A stretch of DNA of 40,962 bases from an uncultured Succinivibrio sp. (lineage in GTDB: Bacteria; Pseudomonadota; Gammaproteobacteria; Enterobacterales; Succinivibrionaceae). Position 1 is the first letter of the stretch; every line of letters starts with the position of its first letter. The stretch covers positions 1 to 40,962 of the forward strand of contig CAKQDA010000016.1 of the NCBI GenBank assembly GCA_934218695.1. Reading direction: 5' to 3'. The notes under the pieces are model-generated. The model had not been told where the DNA came from, did not search any database, and saw nothing but the letters and a program-made list of their open reading frames with translations. The position numbers and the translations under genes were made by a program. Shown here piece after piece: positions 16,412 to 26,251 of this stretch.

Positions 16412-16900
16412 ATGGCAGAAACAGAATTTAAGATAAATGGAGAGACTGAGACTGTAAAGCTAGGAGAGCTTATGGCCTCAGTCTGCATTCCTCTGTGCAA
16501 AAAGTTAAAAAAGAGTGTTCTTGTAAATCTTGAAGGAGATCTCGGTGCAGGTAAAACCACATTTTCACGCGGTTTTATTGTAGCCTGCGGCTATAGGGAT
16601 ATTGTCCGCTCTCCAACCTATACTCTGGTTGAACCATATGACTTTGATTCCTACAGCATCTACCACTTTGATCTTTACAGACTTTTAGATCCTGAAGAGC
16701 TTGAGTACATGGGAATTCGAGATTACTTTGAAAAGACCTCGGTCTGCCTTATTGAATGGCCTGACAAGGCTCAGGGGGTTCTGCCAGCTGCAGATATCAC
16801 AATTGAATTCAGTTATTCGGCTGATTCGAGAGATGTTGTGATAAAATCAGAGCTTATAGAACAAGAAGATCTCGACAGAATAAGCTCAAATTTCAGATAA
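16412..16900 (+). CDS. tsaE: tRNA t6A37 biosynthesis ATPase TsaE
   Basis: A 162-residue P-loop protein needed with TsaB, TsaC and TsaD for N6-threonylcarbamoyladenosine in ANN-decoding tRNAs. The Walker A G-D-L-G-A-G-K-T-T is at 42-50, followed by S-P-T-Y-T-L-V-E-P-Y, H-F-D-L-Y-R-L and L-I-E-W-P-D. The ribosome site is weak. It lies 61 bp after nnr, and its stop is one base from the GTG that may start amiB. The length is typical. Confidence 0.95.
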   Translation: MAETEFKINGETETVKLGELMASVCIPLCKKLKKSVLVNLEGDLGAGKTTFSRGFIVACGYRDIVRSPTYTLVEPYDFDSYSIYHFDLYRLLDPEELEYMGIRDYFEKTSVCLIEWPDKAQGVLPAADITIEFSYSADSRDVVIKSELIEQEDLDRISSNFR

Positions 16901-16901
16901 C

Positions 16902-18686
16902 GTGAAACACCTTTTTATTTACATCTGCAGATTGTTTAAATATACCAAAATGATTTGCAGACAGTTCCTGCTGTTTTTGACAATGACTCTGACAGCTCTT
17001 GCTGTATGCTGTGCCTTTTCAGGTGCGGCCTCGGCATCTGCCATCAAGTCAGTACGTTCATTTCACAATTCCCAGAAAACCAGAGTGGTTCTGGATTTGG
17101 ACTCAAAACCTGAATATGCAACCTCGTTAAGTCAGAACAGAGCTGTATTCTCAATAAGAGTTCGCAATTTATCAAAAGCGGCACTTTCTCCTTCAAAAAT
17201 ATCTCTGTCATCGCAAAGCTGCGTAAAAGGAGCTCAGAGACGAATTGACAGAAATGATGTCAGATACCTTTTCTCCCTAAGGGGCTGTGCCACTCCTAAA
17301 ACCTTTGTTCTGGCACCTAAAGGCGGTAGCAGTGACTACAGACTGGTTATCGATTTTGAAAATGGAACTGAGGTTAATTCTTCAGCTTACAGTAAGACCT
17401 CATCAGTAAGCACTGCAGCAAACGGTACTGTAATAAAAGATACTGTAGTGTCATCATCAAAAACCATAAACGGCAAACTGGATACATCTGTTCCTCTTTC
17501 AACCTATGAAAGAGATCTCTTTATCAGGTATTCGACTGCCTCAAAAGACGGCTTTCGCTCTATGACAGCAGCTAATGCTGCAAAGTATCAGCAGGAGCTT
17601 GCAAAATTAAGAAGCGATTACAAAAAAGCACAAAGTCAGAAGTCAGATCCTGCAAATCAGACCAGGGTAAAGACCACCATTACCAGAAAAGGCAAAACAA
17701 AAATTCAGTCTGAGGATGTTGAAGAGCTCGTTTCAGAGGCATCAGCACCTCCTGTACCTGTTAAGGCAACTCCTGTATCAAGGCCATTTATCATTGCCAT
17801 TGATCCTGGACACGGAGGAAAGGATCCTGGAGCAATCGGAAAACGCGGTGTAAGAGAAAAGAACGTAACTCTAGCAATTTCGAAGGCACTGTACAGCTAT
17901 ATCAATTCTAACCGTCATTTTAGAGGAACACTAACAAGATCAAGAGATGTTTTTGTTGATCTTGACAGGCGCTCTGAAATTGCAAGACTGAGAAAAGCTG
18001 ATCTTTTAATCTCCATCCATGCCGATTCTGTAGCTTCAGGCAGTTCTTCTGCACGTGGTGCGAGTGTGCTGGTGCTCTCCGAGAACAGGGCTGTTCGAGA
18101 AAACGGTAAAATTCTGCGCAACAACAAGCAAAAGAAGCTTATAGGCGGTGCAGGTGAGGTTATGGATCAGAGTGTGGGCAATCCATATCTGGCAACAGCT
18201 ATTCTGGATATGTCATCAACAAACTCACGTTCTGAAGGAAATCTTCTGGCGCAGGAGATCCTGCATCAGTTGTCCGCTTTTACTCATGTAAGAAAAAGTC
18301 AGCCTATTAAAGCTTCTTTAGCGGTGTTAAAGGCTCCTGATATTCCATCACTGCTCATTGAAACAGGTTACCTTTCAAACCGTTATGAAGAGATTCAGTT
18401 AAATCAGCCAAACTACCAGAAGCAGATTGCCTACAGAATTTATCTTGGTATCAAGTCCTATTATGAGAAGTATCCTGCTCAGAAATTAAGATCACGCCAG
18501 GAGTCATATGCAAGAACAAAGAATATGACAAAAAACGGTGCCTCCTCAAGAAGTGTTACTGTTAAAAAAGGCGAATCACTGGGGCTTATAGCCAAAAGGT
18601 ACGGTACTTCCATCTCTGCCATAAAAAAGGTAAATTCTTTAAAGAGTGATACTGTTCATGTAGGACAGGTTATATATCTGCCATAG
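16902..18686 (+). CDS. amiB: N-acetylmuramoyl-L-alanine amidase, AmiB type
   Basis: A 594-residue periplasmic amidase that splits septal peptidoglycan during cell separation. A signal sequence (A-L-A-V-C-C-A-F-S-G-A-A-S-A) is followed by an AMIN domain and a variable linker. The zinc amidase_3 domain follows, with D-P-G-H-G-G-K-D-P-G-A, R-E-K-N-V-T-L, S-I-H-A-D and I-E-T-G-Y-L-S-N. One C-terminal LysM domain ends in G-Q-V-I-Y-L-P. The start is uncertain: GTG at 16902, one base after the tsaE stop and perhaps coupled, or ATG at 16950, which gives a more usual signal peptide. Neither has a clear ribosome site. Confidence 0.93.
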   Translation: MKHLFIYICRLFKYTKMICRQFLLFLTMTLTALAVCCAFSGAASASAIKSVRSFHNSQKTRVVLDLDSKPEYATSLSQNRAVFSIRVRNLSKAALSPSKISLSSQSCVKGAQRRIDRNDVRYLFSLRGCATPKTFVLAPKGGSSDYRLVIDFENGTEVNSSAYSKTSSVSTAANGTVIKDTVVSSSKTINGKLDTSVPLSTYERDLFIRYSTASKDGFRSMTAANAAKYQQELAKLRSDYKKAQSQKSDPANQTRVKTTITRKGKTKIQSEDVEELVSEASAPPVPVKATPVSRPFIIAIDPGHGGKDPGAIGKRGVREKNVTLAISKALYSYINSNRHFRGTLTRSRDVFVDLDRRSEIARLRKADLLISIHADSVASGSSSARGASVLVLSENRAVRENGKILRNNKQKKLIGGAGEVMDQSVGNPYLATAILDMSSTNSRSEGNLLAQEILHQLSAFTHVRKSQPIKASLAVLKAPDIPSLLIETGYLSNRYEEIQLNQPNYQKQIAYRIYLGIKSYYEKYPAQKLRSRQESYARTKNMTKNGASSRSVTVKKGESLGLIAKRYGTSISAIKKVNSLKSDTVHVGQVIYLP

Positions 18687-18693
18687 GAAATTT

Positions 18694-20805
18694 ATGTCTA
18701 CAATCAGACGTCTGTCAAAGCAGCTGGCAAGTCAGATTGCAGCAGGTGAGGTTGTGGAAAGACCTGCCTCTGTAGTCAAGGAACTTTTAGAAAATGCCGT
18801 GGACGCACATGGAACCTTCATTCTCTGTGAGATCAAAGATGCAGGCAAGCTTCTTATCAGAGTAAGAGACAATGGTTGCGGTATTGTCAGAGATGAACTG
18901 CCATTGGCTTTAGCTCCCCACGCAACTTCAAAAATCTACTCATCTGAAGATTTAAACTCAATTACCACTTTAGGTTTCAGAGGTGAGGCTTTAGCGTCCA
19001 TTGCCTCTGTTTCAAAACTTACTCTAACCTCAAAAACAAAAGATGAGGAAAATGCCTTCTGTGTCAGAGTCGAAGGCCCTGAACAGGAACCTGTAACAGC
19101 TCCTGCAGCACATCCTGACGGCACTACAGTGGATGTCTGCGAACTGTTTTTTAACACCCCTGCACGACGTCGTTTCCTAAAGTCTGACAGAACTGAATTT
19201 TTAAGGATCAGGGATACTTTTGTAAGAGTTGCACTGGCACATCCTGATACGGGATTTGAGCTTGTAAATGAAGGAAAGACTGTTTTCAAGGTCTCAAAAT
19301 CTCAGGTTGCACAGGGTATAGATCTGAAGAGAACCGCTGTCCTTTTAGGAAGCGATTTTTCACAGGAAGGCATCAGTGTTTTATGTGAAGATCCCAATCT
19401 TAAGATGGAGGGTATGCTCCTGCCTCCTCCTTCTGAAGAGCAGAGTGTTTCTGAACAGGTTTATCTGTTCCTCAACGGCAGACCTATTGCGGATAAAGTT
19501 GTAACACATGCTCTAAAAGAGGCCTTCTTTGAAGTGTTAGGAAAAACGCTGCCTATAAGATGTGTGCTGTATCTTGAGGTAAAACCTGATGAGGTTGATG
19601 TCAATGTTCATCCCCGCAAGGATGAGGTCCGTTTCCACGAGCCGTCCCTGATTCATGATCTCATCACAGATGCACTGGTACTGTCGTTAAGAAAGGCAGG
19701 AATAGGTCCTCACAGTGTAAGCCAGTCGGAGCTTGATTTTGCAGCAGAAGAGCCTTTAGTACCTGCAGCAGGAAGCTTTGAGTCTGATAAAACAAAATCA
19801 CCTCATGCCGCCTCTTTTGATATAGACAGTAAGGATCTGCCATCTTTTCCTGCTGGGGTAAGCTCATTTTTAGGTGGAAAAGCTGTCTCCGCCGGTACAG
19901 CTGCCACTTCACCGAAGCCAGGCATCTTACCGTCAGGTCCTGCTACTACCGGTAATTATCACTCAGCTCTTTCAGATCATGATACCGTTGAGCGTAACAT
20001 CAGTGTTTACAGATCAGCGGTTAATGCCTCAAATATAGGTGTGAATGCCAGAGTTAATCTTGCAGAGCCAGGGTATAAAAACGGGTCGTTTCCTTACGTG
20101 AAGGATCCTTTTTACAATCCATCTGGTTTGGCATCGGTTCATACTGAAAATACGCATGGCGGTAATATTGCTCAGGGCGTGTCTCAAAACGGAACTGAGC
20201 TTTCCTCTCAGAACGCTGCATCATCAAATCTTCTGGCAAACGGCATTGAATTTCTGGATATGACAGACAGAAACGTGGCTTTAGTCAAGCTGTCAAAGAA
20301 ATACTATCTTATAAGTTTAAAAAAGCTCAAAGCTTTAAAAATAGCCTTGGAGTATGAAAATGCGGTAAAACAGGCCTGTGTCCTGAAAGAAAAACTTATA
20401 ATGCCTTTTTCCTTTACAGTCGACCCATCTCTTGGCAAATCATTAAAATACTGCACCATCGCACTTGGTAGACTGGGCTTTGGGGTAAAAATCTTCAGAA
20501 ACAGAATTGAGTTAACCGAGATCCCCTCTCTTATCAGGGGGATTGATCTTGCAAGAGTGTGCAAAAAACTGTTTTTAATTGTCTGCGCTCAGTTCAGAGA
20601 AATCGAAGAGGGAAACTGCCCTAAAAAACTGTCTGCAGTTGTGGGTGAGGAAAGTCCGAAGTCCTCAGAGATTTTAGAATATGAGGCAAAATCTCTACTC
20701 TCAGACCTTAACCTGGATGACCCTCTAAAAGATCTTGACGGATCCTATCTTGAACTGAATTTTAAAAAGTTAAGCGAAAAACTCGGAGCAAACCTTGAAG
20801 AATAA
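18694..20805 (+). CDS. mutL: DNA mismatch repair protein MutL
   Basis: A 703-residue GHKL ATPase that couples MutS to downstream repair. The N-terminal half is strongly conserved: I-A-A-G-E-V-V-E-R-P-A-S-V-V-K-E-L, D-N-G-C-G-I, A-T-S-K-I, G-F-R-G-E-A-L-A-S-I and N-V-H-P-R-K-D-E-V-R-F. A long serine/alanine-rich linker (about 340-520) separates it from the dimerisation domain. I see no D-Q-H-A-x-x-E-R endonuclease motif, as in other MutH-type gammaproteobacterial MutL proteins. AGGAA precedes the ATG, 7 bp after amiB. Confidence 0.95.
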   Translation: MSTIRRLSKQLASQIAAGEVVERPASVVKELLENAVDAHGTFILCEIKDAGKLLIRVRDNGCGIVRDELPLALAPHATSKIYSSEDLNSITTLGFRGEALASIASVSKLTLTSKTKDEENAFCVRVEGPEQEPVTAPAAHPDGTTVDVCELFFNTPARRRFLKSDRTEFLRIRDTFVRVALAHPDTGFELVNEGKTVFKVSKSQVAQGIDLKRTAVLLGSDFSQEGISVLCEDPNLKMEGMLLPPPSEEQSVSEQVYLFLNGRPIADKVVTHALKEAFFEVLGKTLPIRCVLYLEVKPDEVDVNVHPRKDEVRFHEPSLIHDLITDALVLSLRKAGIGPHSVSQSELDFAAEEPLVPAAGSFESDKTKSPHAASFDIDSKDLPSFPAGVSSFLGGKAVSAGTAATSPKPGILPSGPATTGNYHSALSDHDTVERNISVYRSAVNASNIGVNARVNLAEPGYKNGSFPYVKDPFYNPSGLASVHTENTHGGNIAQGVSQNGTELSSQNAASSNLLANGIEFLDMTDRNVALVKLSKKYYLISLKKLKALKIALEYENAVKQACVLKEKLIMPFSFTVDPSLGKSLKYCTIALGRLGFGVKIFRNRIELTEIPSLIRGIDLARVCKKLFLIVCAQFREIEEGNCPKKLSAVVGEESPKSSEILEYEAKSLLSDLNLDDPLKDLDGSYLELNFKKLSEKLGANLEE

Positions 20806-21757
20806 AGCAGTTGTAATTTTAGGCCCCACAGCCTCAGGCAAGAGTGCTCTGTCTTTACAAATCGCAAAAAGGGAAAAAGTTGAGATCATAAGTCTTGATT
20901 CAGCTTTAATCTATAAAAACATGGATATCGGAACTGCTAAACCTACCAAAGATGAGCTGGCTTCTGTTCCCCATCACCTGATTGATATCTGTGATCCTAG
21001 TGACAGCTACAGTGCAGCATCTTTCAGGGAGGACTGCATCAGACTTGTCGGTGAGATCTCCTCAAGAGGGGCTGTTCCTGTGATCTGCGGCGGTACCATG
21101 ATGTACTACAAGGCACTAGTTGATGGCTTATCTCCTCTTCCACAGACAGACCCTGAGGTAAGAGAAAAAATTGCCAGAGAGGCAGAGCTTTTAGGGTGGC
21201 CTGCCATGCATGAGAAATTAAAGGATACTGATCCTGTTTCCTATCAAAAATTAAATCCCAATGACAGACAGCGGGTTTCAAGAGCTCTTGAGATCTTTAC
21301 CATGACAGGCCGAGCAATGAGCTCCTTCTTTGCACAAAAGCAGGATAAATGTCCTTTTGACAGACTTGAATATATCCTTTTACCAGAGACTGATGACAGA
21401 ACTGAATTGAGAAAACTGATAAGGGCACGCTTTTTAAAGATGGTGGATGACGGTTTAATCGATGAAGTGTCAGCTCTTAAAAAAAGAGGCGATCTCAACC
21501 TTTCGATGCCTTCAATGAGATGTGTAGGTTACAGACAGGTTTGGGAATATCTTGAGGGCAGTTATGACTTTGATACTATGATTGAGAAATGTGTAATAGC
21601 CACAGCTCAGCTTGCCAAGCATCAGATGACCTGGCTTAGAGGATCACTGTCAAAGGACGACAGTGCTCTTGTAAAGGAGAGGCTGCTTATTGGCGATAAG
21701 AATAATGAGTCGATTGTTTTAAAAGGCATCAGAAACAATTTTGAGACAACTTTATAA
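20795..21757 (+). CDS. miaA: tRNA dimethylallyltransferase MiaA
   Basis: A 320-residue enzyme that prenylates A37 of UNN-decoding tRNAs. The P-loop G-P-T-A-S-G-K-S is at 10-17, with S-L-D-S-A-L-I-Y-K-N-M-D-I-G-T-A-K-P right after it, I-C-G-G-T-M-M-Y-Y and the C-terminal R-Q-V-W-E-Y. The start is a TTG that overlaps the end of mutL by 11 bp, with CGGAG 7-8 bases upstream, so translation is coupled to mutL. In enterobacteria hfq follows directly; here an accessory block intervenes. Confidence 0.94.
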   Translation: MKNKAVVILGPTASGKSALSLQIAKREKVEIISLDSALIYKNMDIGTAKPTKDELASVPHHLIDICDPSDSYSAASFREDCIRLVGEISSRGAVPVICGGTMMYYKALVDGLSPLPQTDPEVREKIAREAELLGWPAMHEKLKDTDPVSYQKLNPNDRQRVSRALEIFTMTGRAMSSFFAQKQDKCPFDRLEYILLPETDDRTELRKLIRARFLKMVDDGLIDEVSALKKRGDLNLSMPSMRCVGYRQVWEYLEGSYDFDTMIEKCVIATAQLAKHQMTWLRGSLSKDDSALVKERLLIGDKNNESIVLKGIRNNFETTL

Positions 21758-21765
21758 AGGTCTGT

Positions 21766-23379
21766 ATGAAAAGTCTGTTTAAATTTCTGCTTATGATCCT
21801 GTCATTTGCTGTAGGGGCAGACAGATCATGCGCTGCTGAAAATCCTCTTGTTATCACTTCTGTCGGTGCAATTGAAGGTGTCAGTGCAAATGGAACTGAG
21901 CATTTTTACGGTATTCCCTATGCCAAATCTCCCGTAAATGAGCTGCGTTTTGCTCCAACTGTTGAAGCTGAGCCTTTTGCAGATACCTTTAAAGCAGATT
22001 CTTTCTGTCCTGTGGTGCCTCAGTCAAGTTTTATTGTAAAAAGAAATGGCTTCAGGACAGGAGACAATTCCCTGTGTCTTAATATCTATCGTCCTAAAAA
22101 CTCAAAAAAGGGTGACAGACTGCCTGTTTTTGTCTGGATACACGGAGGCGCCTACATGATGGGCGCTTCAAATAATCCCTACTATGACGGCAGTGCTTTT
22201 GCAAAGGACGGGGTGATCCTTGTAACAATCAACTACAGACTGCACGCTCTGGGATTTTATTCATCAAAATACACCTATCAGAAATACGGTACTACAGGTA
22301 ACTGGGGGCACCTTGATATGATTGAATCTTTAAAATGGATAAAGAATCATATTGAGTCTTTCGGAGGCGATCCTGACAGAGTAACCATAGGCGGTGAGTC
22401 TGCAGGCAGTATGGCTGTGTCTTCTCTTATCTTAAGTCCTCTGGCTCAGGGGTTGTTTAAAAGAGCCATCATGGAGAGCGGCACTATTTTAAGCTATCCT
22501 TTTGTAAGTCTTTTCAGAAGTGAAAATATAAAATCAGCCTTTTCAAACAGTGCCACCATTGCATCTTTATTTGGAGCTGATGATTCAGAGTCAGGTCTTG
22601 GGACTCTAAGAGAAATCGATCCTCTGCTAATGGCCTATAACTGTGGCTATGACTATGATATGGTCAAAAATACCTTCTCCTTTTTCAAACCCTGCTTTGA
22701 CGGAGTGGTACTGCCAGATGATCCCTACAAGGTGTTAAAAAAGGAAAGCACAATTGACAGAAATACCGGATCTTCAGACGGCATAGAGATATTAATCGGA
22801 TACAACACTGATGAGGGAACACTCTTTTCAGATGATCTTACAGCCTATGAATTAAAGACAGCTATTAAAAACACCTTTGGTGAGGCTAAGGCTCAGAGTA
22901 TCGCCTCTTTATATATAAAAGGCAGGGAGCCTTCTGATCATGTCTTTAATGAGGTCAGTGCATACAATGGTGACATCATGTTCAATCTTGGTATGAAGAT
23001 CTTCTCTGATGCCATGAGCAAAAATCACAAAGTATACATGTATCACTTTGACTATGCTCCATCTGAATATAAAAAGTCGCATCGTGGAGTAAGTCATTCA
23101 AGTGAGATTGCCTATGTTTTCTCAACCCTGCCAGAAGGTGCCGTAAAAGAGGCAAAAAATGTAAGTGACAATATGCATAAGAGATTTGTAAACTTTATAA
23201 AGACTGGCGATCCAAACTTTAACGGTAAGACAGTAACTCCAATCAGATGGCCTTTATACAGTGAGAAATCACCTAAAGTTTACAGAATAGACACTCTTCC
23301 ATACGTGGAGACCTTTAAATTAAGGGATAGACTCTCAAAGTTTGAGGAGATTTTATATTCTGACTATGAAAATGAGTGA
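21766..23379 (+). CDS. Secreted type-B carboxylesterase
   Basis: A 537-residue alpha/beta hydrolase of the carboxylesterase/cholinesterase family. A Sec signal peptide covers about residues 1-24 (cut near C-A-A|E). The oxyanion-hole H-G-G is at 126-128 and the nucleophile is S212 in G-E-S-A-G. The other triad members are likely E350 (T-D-E-G-T) and H444 (V-S-H-S-S-E). This makes a complete triad and a normal length. It should hydrolyse esters in the periplasm or outside, plausibly acyl or aromatic esters of plant material (inference). AAAGGT precedes the ATG only 8 bp after miaA, so it probably rides on the miaA transcript. Confidence 0.88.
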   Translation: MKSLFKFLLMILSFAVGADRSCAAENPLVITSVGAIEGVSANGTEHFYGIPYAKSPVNELRFAPTVEAEPFADTFKADSFCPVVPQSSFIVKRNGFRTGDNSLCLNIYRPKNSKKGDRLPVFVWIHGGAYMMGASNNPYYDGSAFAKDGVILVTINYRLHALGFYSSKYTYQKYGTTGNWGHLDMIESLKWIKNHIESFGGDPDRVTIGGESAGSMAVSSLILSPLAQGLFKRAIMESGTILSYPFVSLFRSENIKSAFSNSATIASLFGADDSESGLGTLREIDPLLMAYNCGYDYDMVKNTFSFFKPCFDGVVLPDDPYKVLKKESTIDRNTGSSDGIEILIGYNTDEGTLFSDDLTAYELKTAIKNTFGEAKAQSIASLYIKGREPSDHVFNEVSAYNGDIMFNLGMKIFSDAMSKNHKVYMYHFDYAPSEYKKSHRGVSHSSEIAYVFSTLPEGAVKEAKNVSDNMHKRFVNFIKTGDPNFNGKTVTPIRWPLYSEKSPKVYRIDTLPYVETFKLRDRLSKFEEILYSDYENE

Positions 23380-23418
23380 TAAGAGTCAGAAATCATAAAA
23401 GGAAAACCTTATAAAACA

Positions 23419-23440
23419 GCTCCTGTGTGTTTACAGGAGC
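23419..23440. terminator. Hairpin between convergent esterase and DUF2786 genes
   Basis: GCTCCTGT-GTGTTT-ACAGGAGC is a perfect 8-bp stem. On the minus strand it is followed by TGTTTTAT, 13 bp past the DUF2786 stop. It probably serves both convergent genes, better for the minus one. Confidence 0.65.
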
Positions 23441-23452
23441 AGCAAATGACTT

Positions 23453-24313
23453 TTACCTATTTAAAAGTTTTTTTTGCTGAGAGTGTCCGTGAACGGCATT
23501 CATCAGATTTACCTTCTCTCCCTGTTCACAGCCTTCACTGTAGGCATCAGCATGGATGCGACGAACATTGGTGGTACTTATCTTAAGACCTGAGAAATTT
23601 TTCGCTTTATACTTCTCAATGCTATCCTGTACCTTATCATCCTGGACAAATTCAGAGACTTTATCGTAGACGGCATTAAAATATCCAAACAGAAAACTGT
23701 CAGGCAGTTCTCTTTTGAGCTTATTAAAAACAAAATTAAAAGTAGCATCCAGAACACACGTTGCATCCACCATTACTTTTAAATTTTTGCTTCCTAAAGA
23801 ACTGCCTGTGAAGAAATCTCTGCTCTGTTCAAAATGATTCAGATTTTCCCTGGTAAACGTATTCTGACTTAAAGCTTTTCTGAGTTCCTGATTGCCAAAA
23901 ATAAAGTCTAAAATATGCCAGTAGATATTTTCGTTATAGAGCTTTTTTGCCGCCATTACAGAGCGCGTCAGGATCACAAAGATATATTCACAGCTTTCAA
24001 GACAGTCCTTTGGCCCTATCGCATGAACTTTTTTTACAGTTCCATTCTGATTTGTAATGTAGACAAAATCTACGCCCATGACCTTGGTCAGAATGTCACC
24101 TATTCTGGAAAGATATCTGGCTTTTGTCATTCCTCTTTCAGGTTCAATCTCAAGTTCGCAAATAACTGATCCTTCAAGATCATCCATTTCAATGTGGTAC
24201 TGCTGCATGAGCTTCTGTGCTCTTGACAGAGCAACTGCAGCCTCATTCGGATTAGAGCTGTCAGACAGAGCCAGGAGTTTTTTAATTCTTATGATGAGTT
24301 CTTCTTTTGTCAT
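23453..24313 (-). CDS. DUF2786 domain protein
   Basis: 286 residues. The N-terminal 40 or so match the DUF2786 pattern: I-I-R-I-K-K-L-L-A-L-S, then N-P-N-E-A-A-V-A-L-S-R-A-Q-K-L-M-Q-Q-Y-H-I. A second domain follows with I-G-D-I-L-T-K-V-M-G-V and A-I-G-P-K-D-C-L-E-S, as usual for the family. The role of DUF2786 is unknown; members occur in phages, mobile elements and chromosomes. No signal peptide or membrane helix is seen. The ribosome site is weak. It stands alone and convergent to the esterase, which suits an acquired single gene. Confidence 0.75.
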   Translation of the reverse strand: MTKEELIIRIKKLLALSDSSNPNEAAVALSRAQKLMQQYHIEMDDLEGSVICELEIEPERGMTKARYLSRIGDILTKVMGVDFVYITNQNGTVKKVHAIGPKDCLESCEYIFVILTRSVMAAKKLYNENIYWHILDFIFGNQELRKALSQNTFTRENLNHFEQSRDFFTGSSLGSKNLKVMVDATCVLDATFNFVFNKLKRELPDSFLFGYFNAVYDKVSEFVQDDKVQDSIEKYKAKNFSGLKISTTNVRRIHADAYSEGCEQGEKVNLMNAVHGHSQQKKLLNR

Positions 24314-24562
24314 AGATGCCGTTCACTGTTCAGACTTATTTATGATTATGGCACACAATATGATTTGTTAAACTGCAGGAGATTTTGTGCCGGCAGTTAT
24401 AAGAATGGTAATTATATACGTTTTCTGACTGGATTATAAAACGAGTGAAAAAACAGAAAGACCATCAAAAGAGTAGCATTGCCATTTAGTAAACGATCCT
24501 TTGATCTTGTCTGTTCAGTGAATGTCAGGTGATTTCATCAGAGATCCTGGCAATATGAAAAG
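24314..24562. other. Intergenic region with no recognised feature
   Basis: This AT-rich gap must hold the promoter of the DUF2786 gene (minus strand) on its left side. I find no gene, repeat or convincing promoter pair. Confidence 0.4.
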
Positions 24563-24593
24563 ATAAAAAAAGCAGGATCTTTTATGATCCTGC
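24563..24593 (-). terminator. Intrinsic terminator of the sugar-porter gene
   Basis: The minus strand reads GCAGGATC-ATAAAA-GATCCTGC followed by seven T residues, 54 bp after the porter stop. It is a textbook 8-bp stem. Confidence 0.88.
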
Positions 24594-24646
24594 CAGAATG
24601 TACAGAGATAACGACTCTCTCTTTATGTCCTAAATGAACTGTCTAT

Positions 24647-26251
24647 CTATTTTGAGGACAGCTCACTTGCAATTTCCTCTAGACTTCTGCCCTTAGTTTC
24701 AGGCATCATGCCAAGACACCAGATTAACTGCAGGATCATCATGAAGCAGAAGAATCCGAACATGTAGCCTGCATCAAAGTGTGCAATTGCAATTGGGAAT
24801 ATCAGAGTAAGACCTGCTGCAAAGATCCAGTGGGTAAAGCTTCCTAATGACTGACCTGCAGCACGCTGATCGTTAGGGAAGATTTCAGAAATAAATACCC
24901 AGATGATAGTGCCTGATCCGATGGCATGAGCTGCGATAAATACAACCATGCAGATTAAAACGGTCATACTTACGTTGCCAAGTGAGCCTGAAGCCTCATG
25001 CTTTAAGTTAAGAGCAATATCACGAACTTCCTGAACTGACTCACCGTCAAATACAACACTGGTTCCTGAATACTTAGAAGGAGAAGTTGCATCAGTTAAG
25101 GCCAGTTTTGCTGCATCATATGCTGCAACAGCCTTTTCATGATCTTCAGCTGTGAAGTAAACCTCACCGTTGTCCATACGCATCAGCTGATCTGCTGTTG
25201 ATGCTGTATCAACAGCTGATGACACAACTTTTAACTCATCATAGTGGAAGAATGCATAGGTACATACTGAAAGACTTGCGATGTAGCCGACACAACCGAT
25301 GATAAGAAGGGTCTTTCTGCCTAAAACATCGATAAGTCTGATACCTATGAAGGTTGCAATCAGGTTTGTAAAGCCAAGTGCGATAGATGCAGCTACAGGA
25401 TCTTCCATACCTGCAAGACCTAACAGTCTTGGAGCAAAGTACAGAATAATATTGATACCTGACAGCTGGTTGAAGGCTGCAATCAGGAAAGCAAACAGAA
25501 TTGGATAGCGCAGACGCTTGGTAAAGAATCTGGTTCTGCTCTGCTTTGACTTACCCTCTGATGCTGCACTTTCCTTTACTGACTGAACCAGCTCATCTAA
25601 CTCACTGTCAGTCATTTTAGGGTTGATTAAAGAGAATACGTGTCTGCCCTGTGCTTCATTTTTGGCATCTACAATTAACCAGCGTGGTGACTCAGGTAAT
25701 GAGAAGCACATCAGAGTGTAGATTAAAGCTGGAACCAGCTGAATACCCAGCATCCATCTCCATGCAGTCTCTTCAGGAGCTATGTGTACAATGATGTAGT
25801 TAGAGAAGAATGCCATCAGGATACCGAACACGATATTAAACTGGAACAGACCAGTCAGCTTGCCTCTGTCTCCTGCAGGAGAAATCTCAGAGATAAACAG
25901 AGGAGCTGCAATTGTGGAAATACCAATACCGATACCGCCTAAGAATCTGAAGACAAAGAATGATGATACGTCCCAGGCTACTGCTGAACCTATGGCACCT
26001 ACTACGAACAGAACACCGTTGGCAACCAGAGTTTTCTTTCTGCCAAATTTTGCGGCAGGGAAGCTTCCTATAAGAGAGCCTAATACAGTACCCCAAAGTG
26101 CTGCTGAGATAGCAAGTCCATGCATGGAGCCACTTAATGACCACAACTGCTGAATTTTGCTTTCAGCTCCGGAAATAACAACGGTATCAAAACCGAAGAG
26201 AAATCCTGCCAGGGCAGAGGTGATAGCCCAGAGTAATAATTTCTTGTTCAT
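24647..26251 (-). CDS. MFS sugar porter with a large periplasmic insert
   Basis: A 534-residue proton:sugar symporter-like protein of the XylE/GalP/GLUT group, with twelve membrane segments. Family signatures are G-R-K-K (70-73), R-F-L-G-G-I-G-I-G, P-E-S-P-R-W-L (186-192), Q-L-S-G-I-N (262-267), a second G-R-K (311-313) and P-E-T-K-G-R-S-L-E-E. Between segments 9 and 10 (about 337-426) there is a roughly 90-residue hydrophilic insert, predicted periplasmic, which XylE and GalP lack. The ATG at 26251 has AGGGAT upstream; an in-frame ATG at 26272 does not. It is divergent from a LacI regulator and PfkB kinase, so the likely substrate is a monosaccharide such as fructose. Confidence 0.88.
   Translation of the reverse strand: MNKKLLLWAITSALAGFLFGFDTVVISGAESKIQQLWSLSGSMHGLAISAALWGTVLGSLIGSFPAAKFGRKKTLVANGVLFVVGAIGSAVAWDVSSFFVFRFLGGIGIGISTIAAPLFISEISPAGDRGKLTGLFQFNIVFGILMAFFSNYIIVHIAPEETAWRWMLGIQLVPALIYTLMCFSLPESPRWLIVDAKNEAQGRHVFSLINPKMTDSELDELVQSVKESAASEGKSKQSRTRFFTKRLRYPILFAFLIAAFNQLSGINIILYFAPRLLGLAGMEDPVAASIALGFTNLIATFIGIRLIDVLGRKTLLIIGCVGYIASLSVCTYAFFHYDELKVVSSAVDTASTADQLMRMDNGEVYFTAEDHEKAVAAYDAAKLALTDATSPSKYSGTSVVFDGESVQEVRDIALNLKHEASGSLGNVSMTVLICMVVFIAAHAIGSGTIIWVFISEIFPNDQRAAGQSLGSFTHWIFAAGLTLIFPIAIAHFDAGYMFGFFCFMMILQLIWCLGMMPETKGRSLEEIASELSSK

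Noticed and set aside
18936..19289. A 117-codon frame antisense to mutL
   Set aside because: It falls across the most conserved part of MutL, so its openness is a by-product of codon use there.
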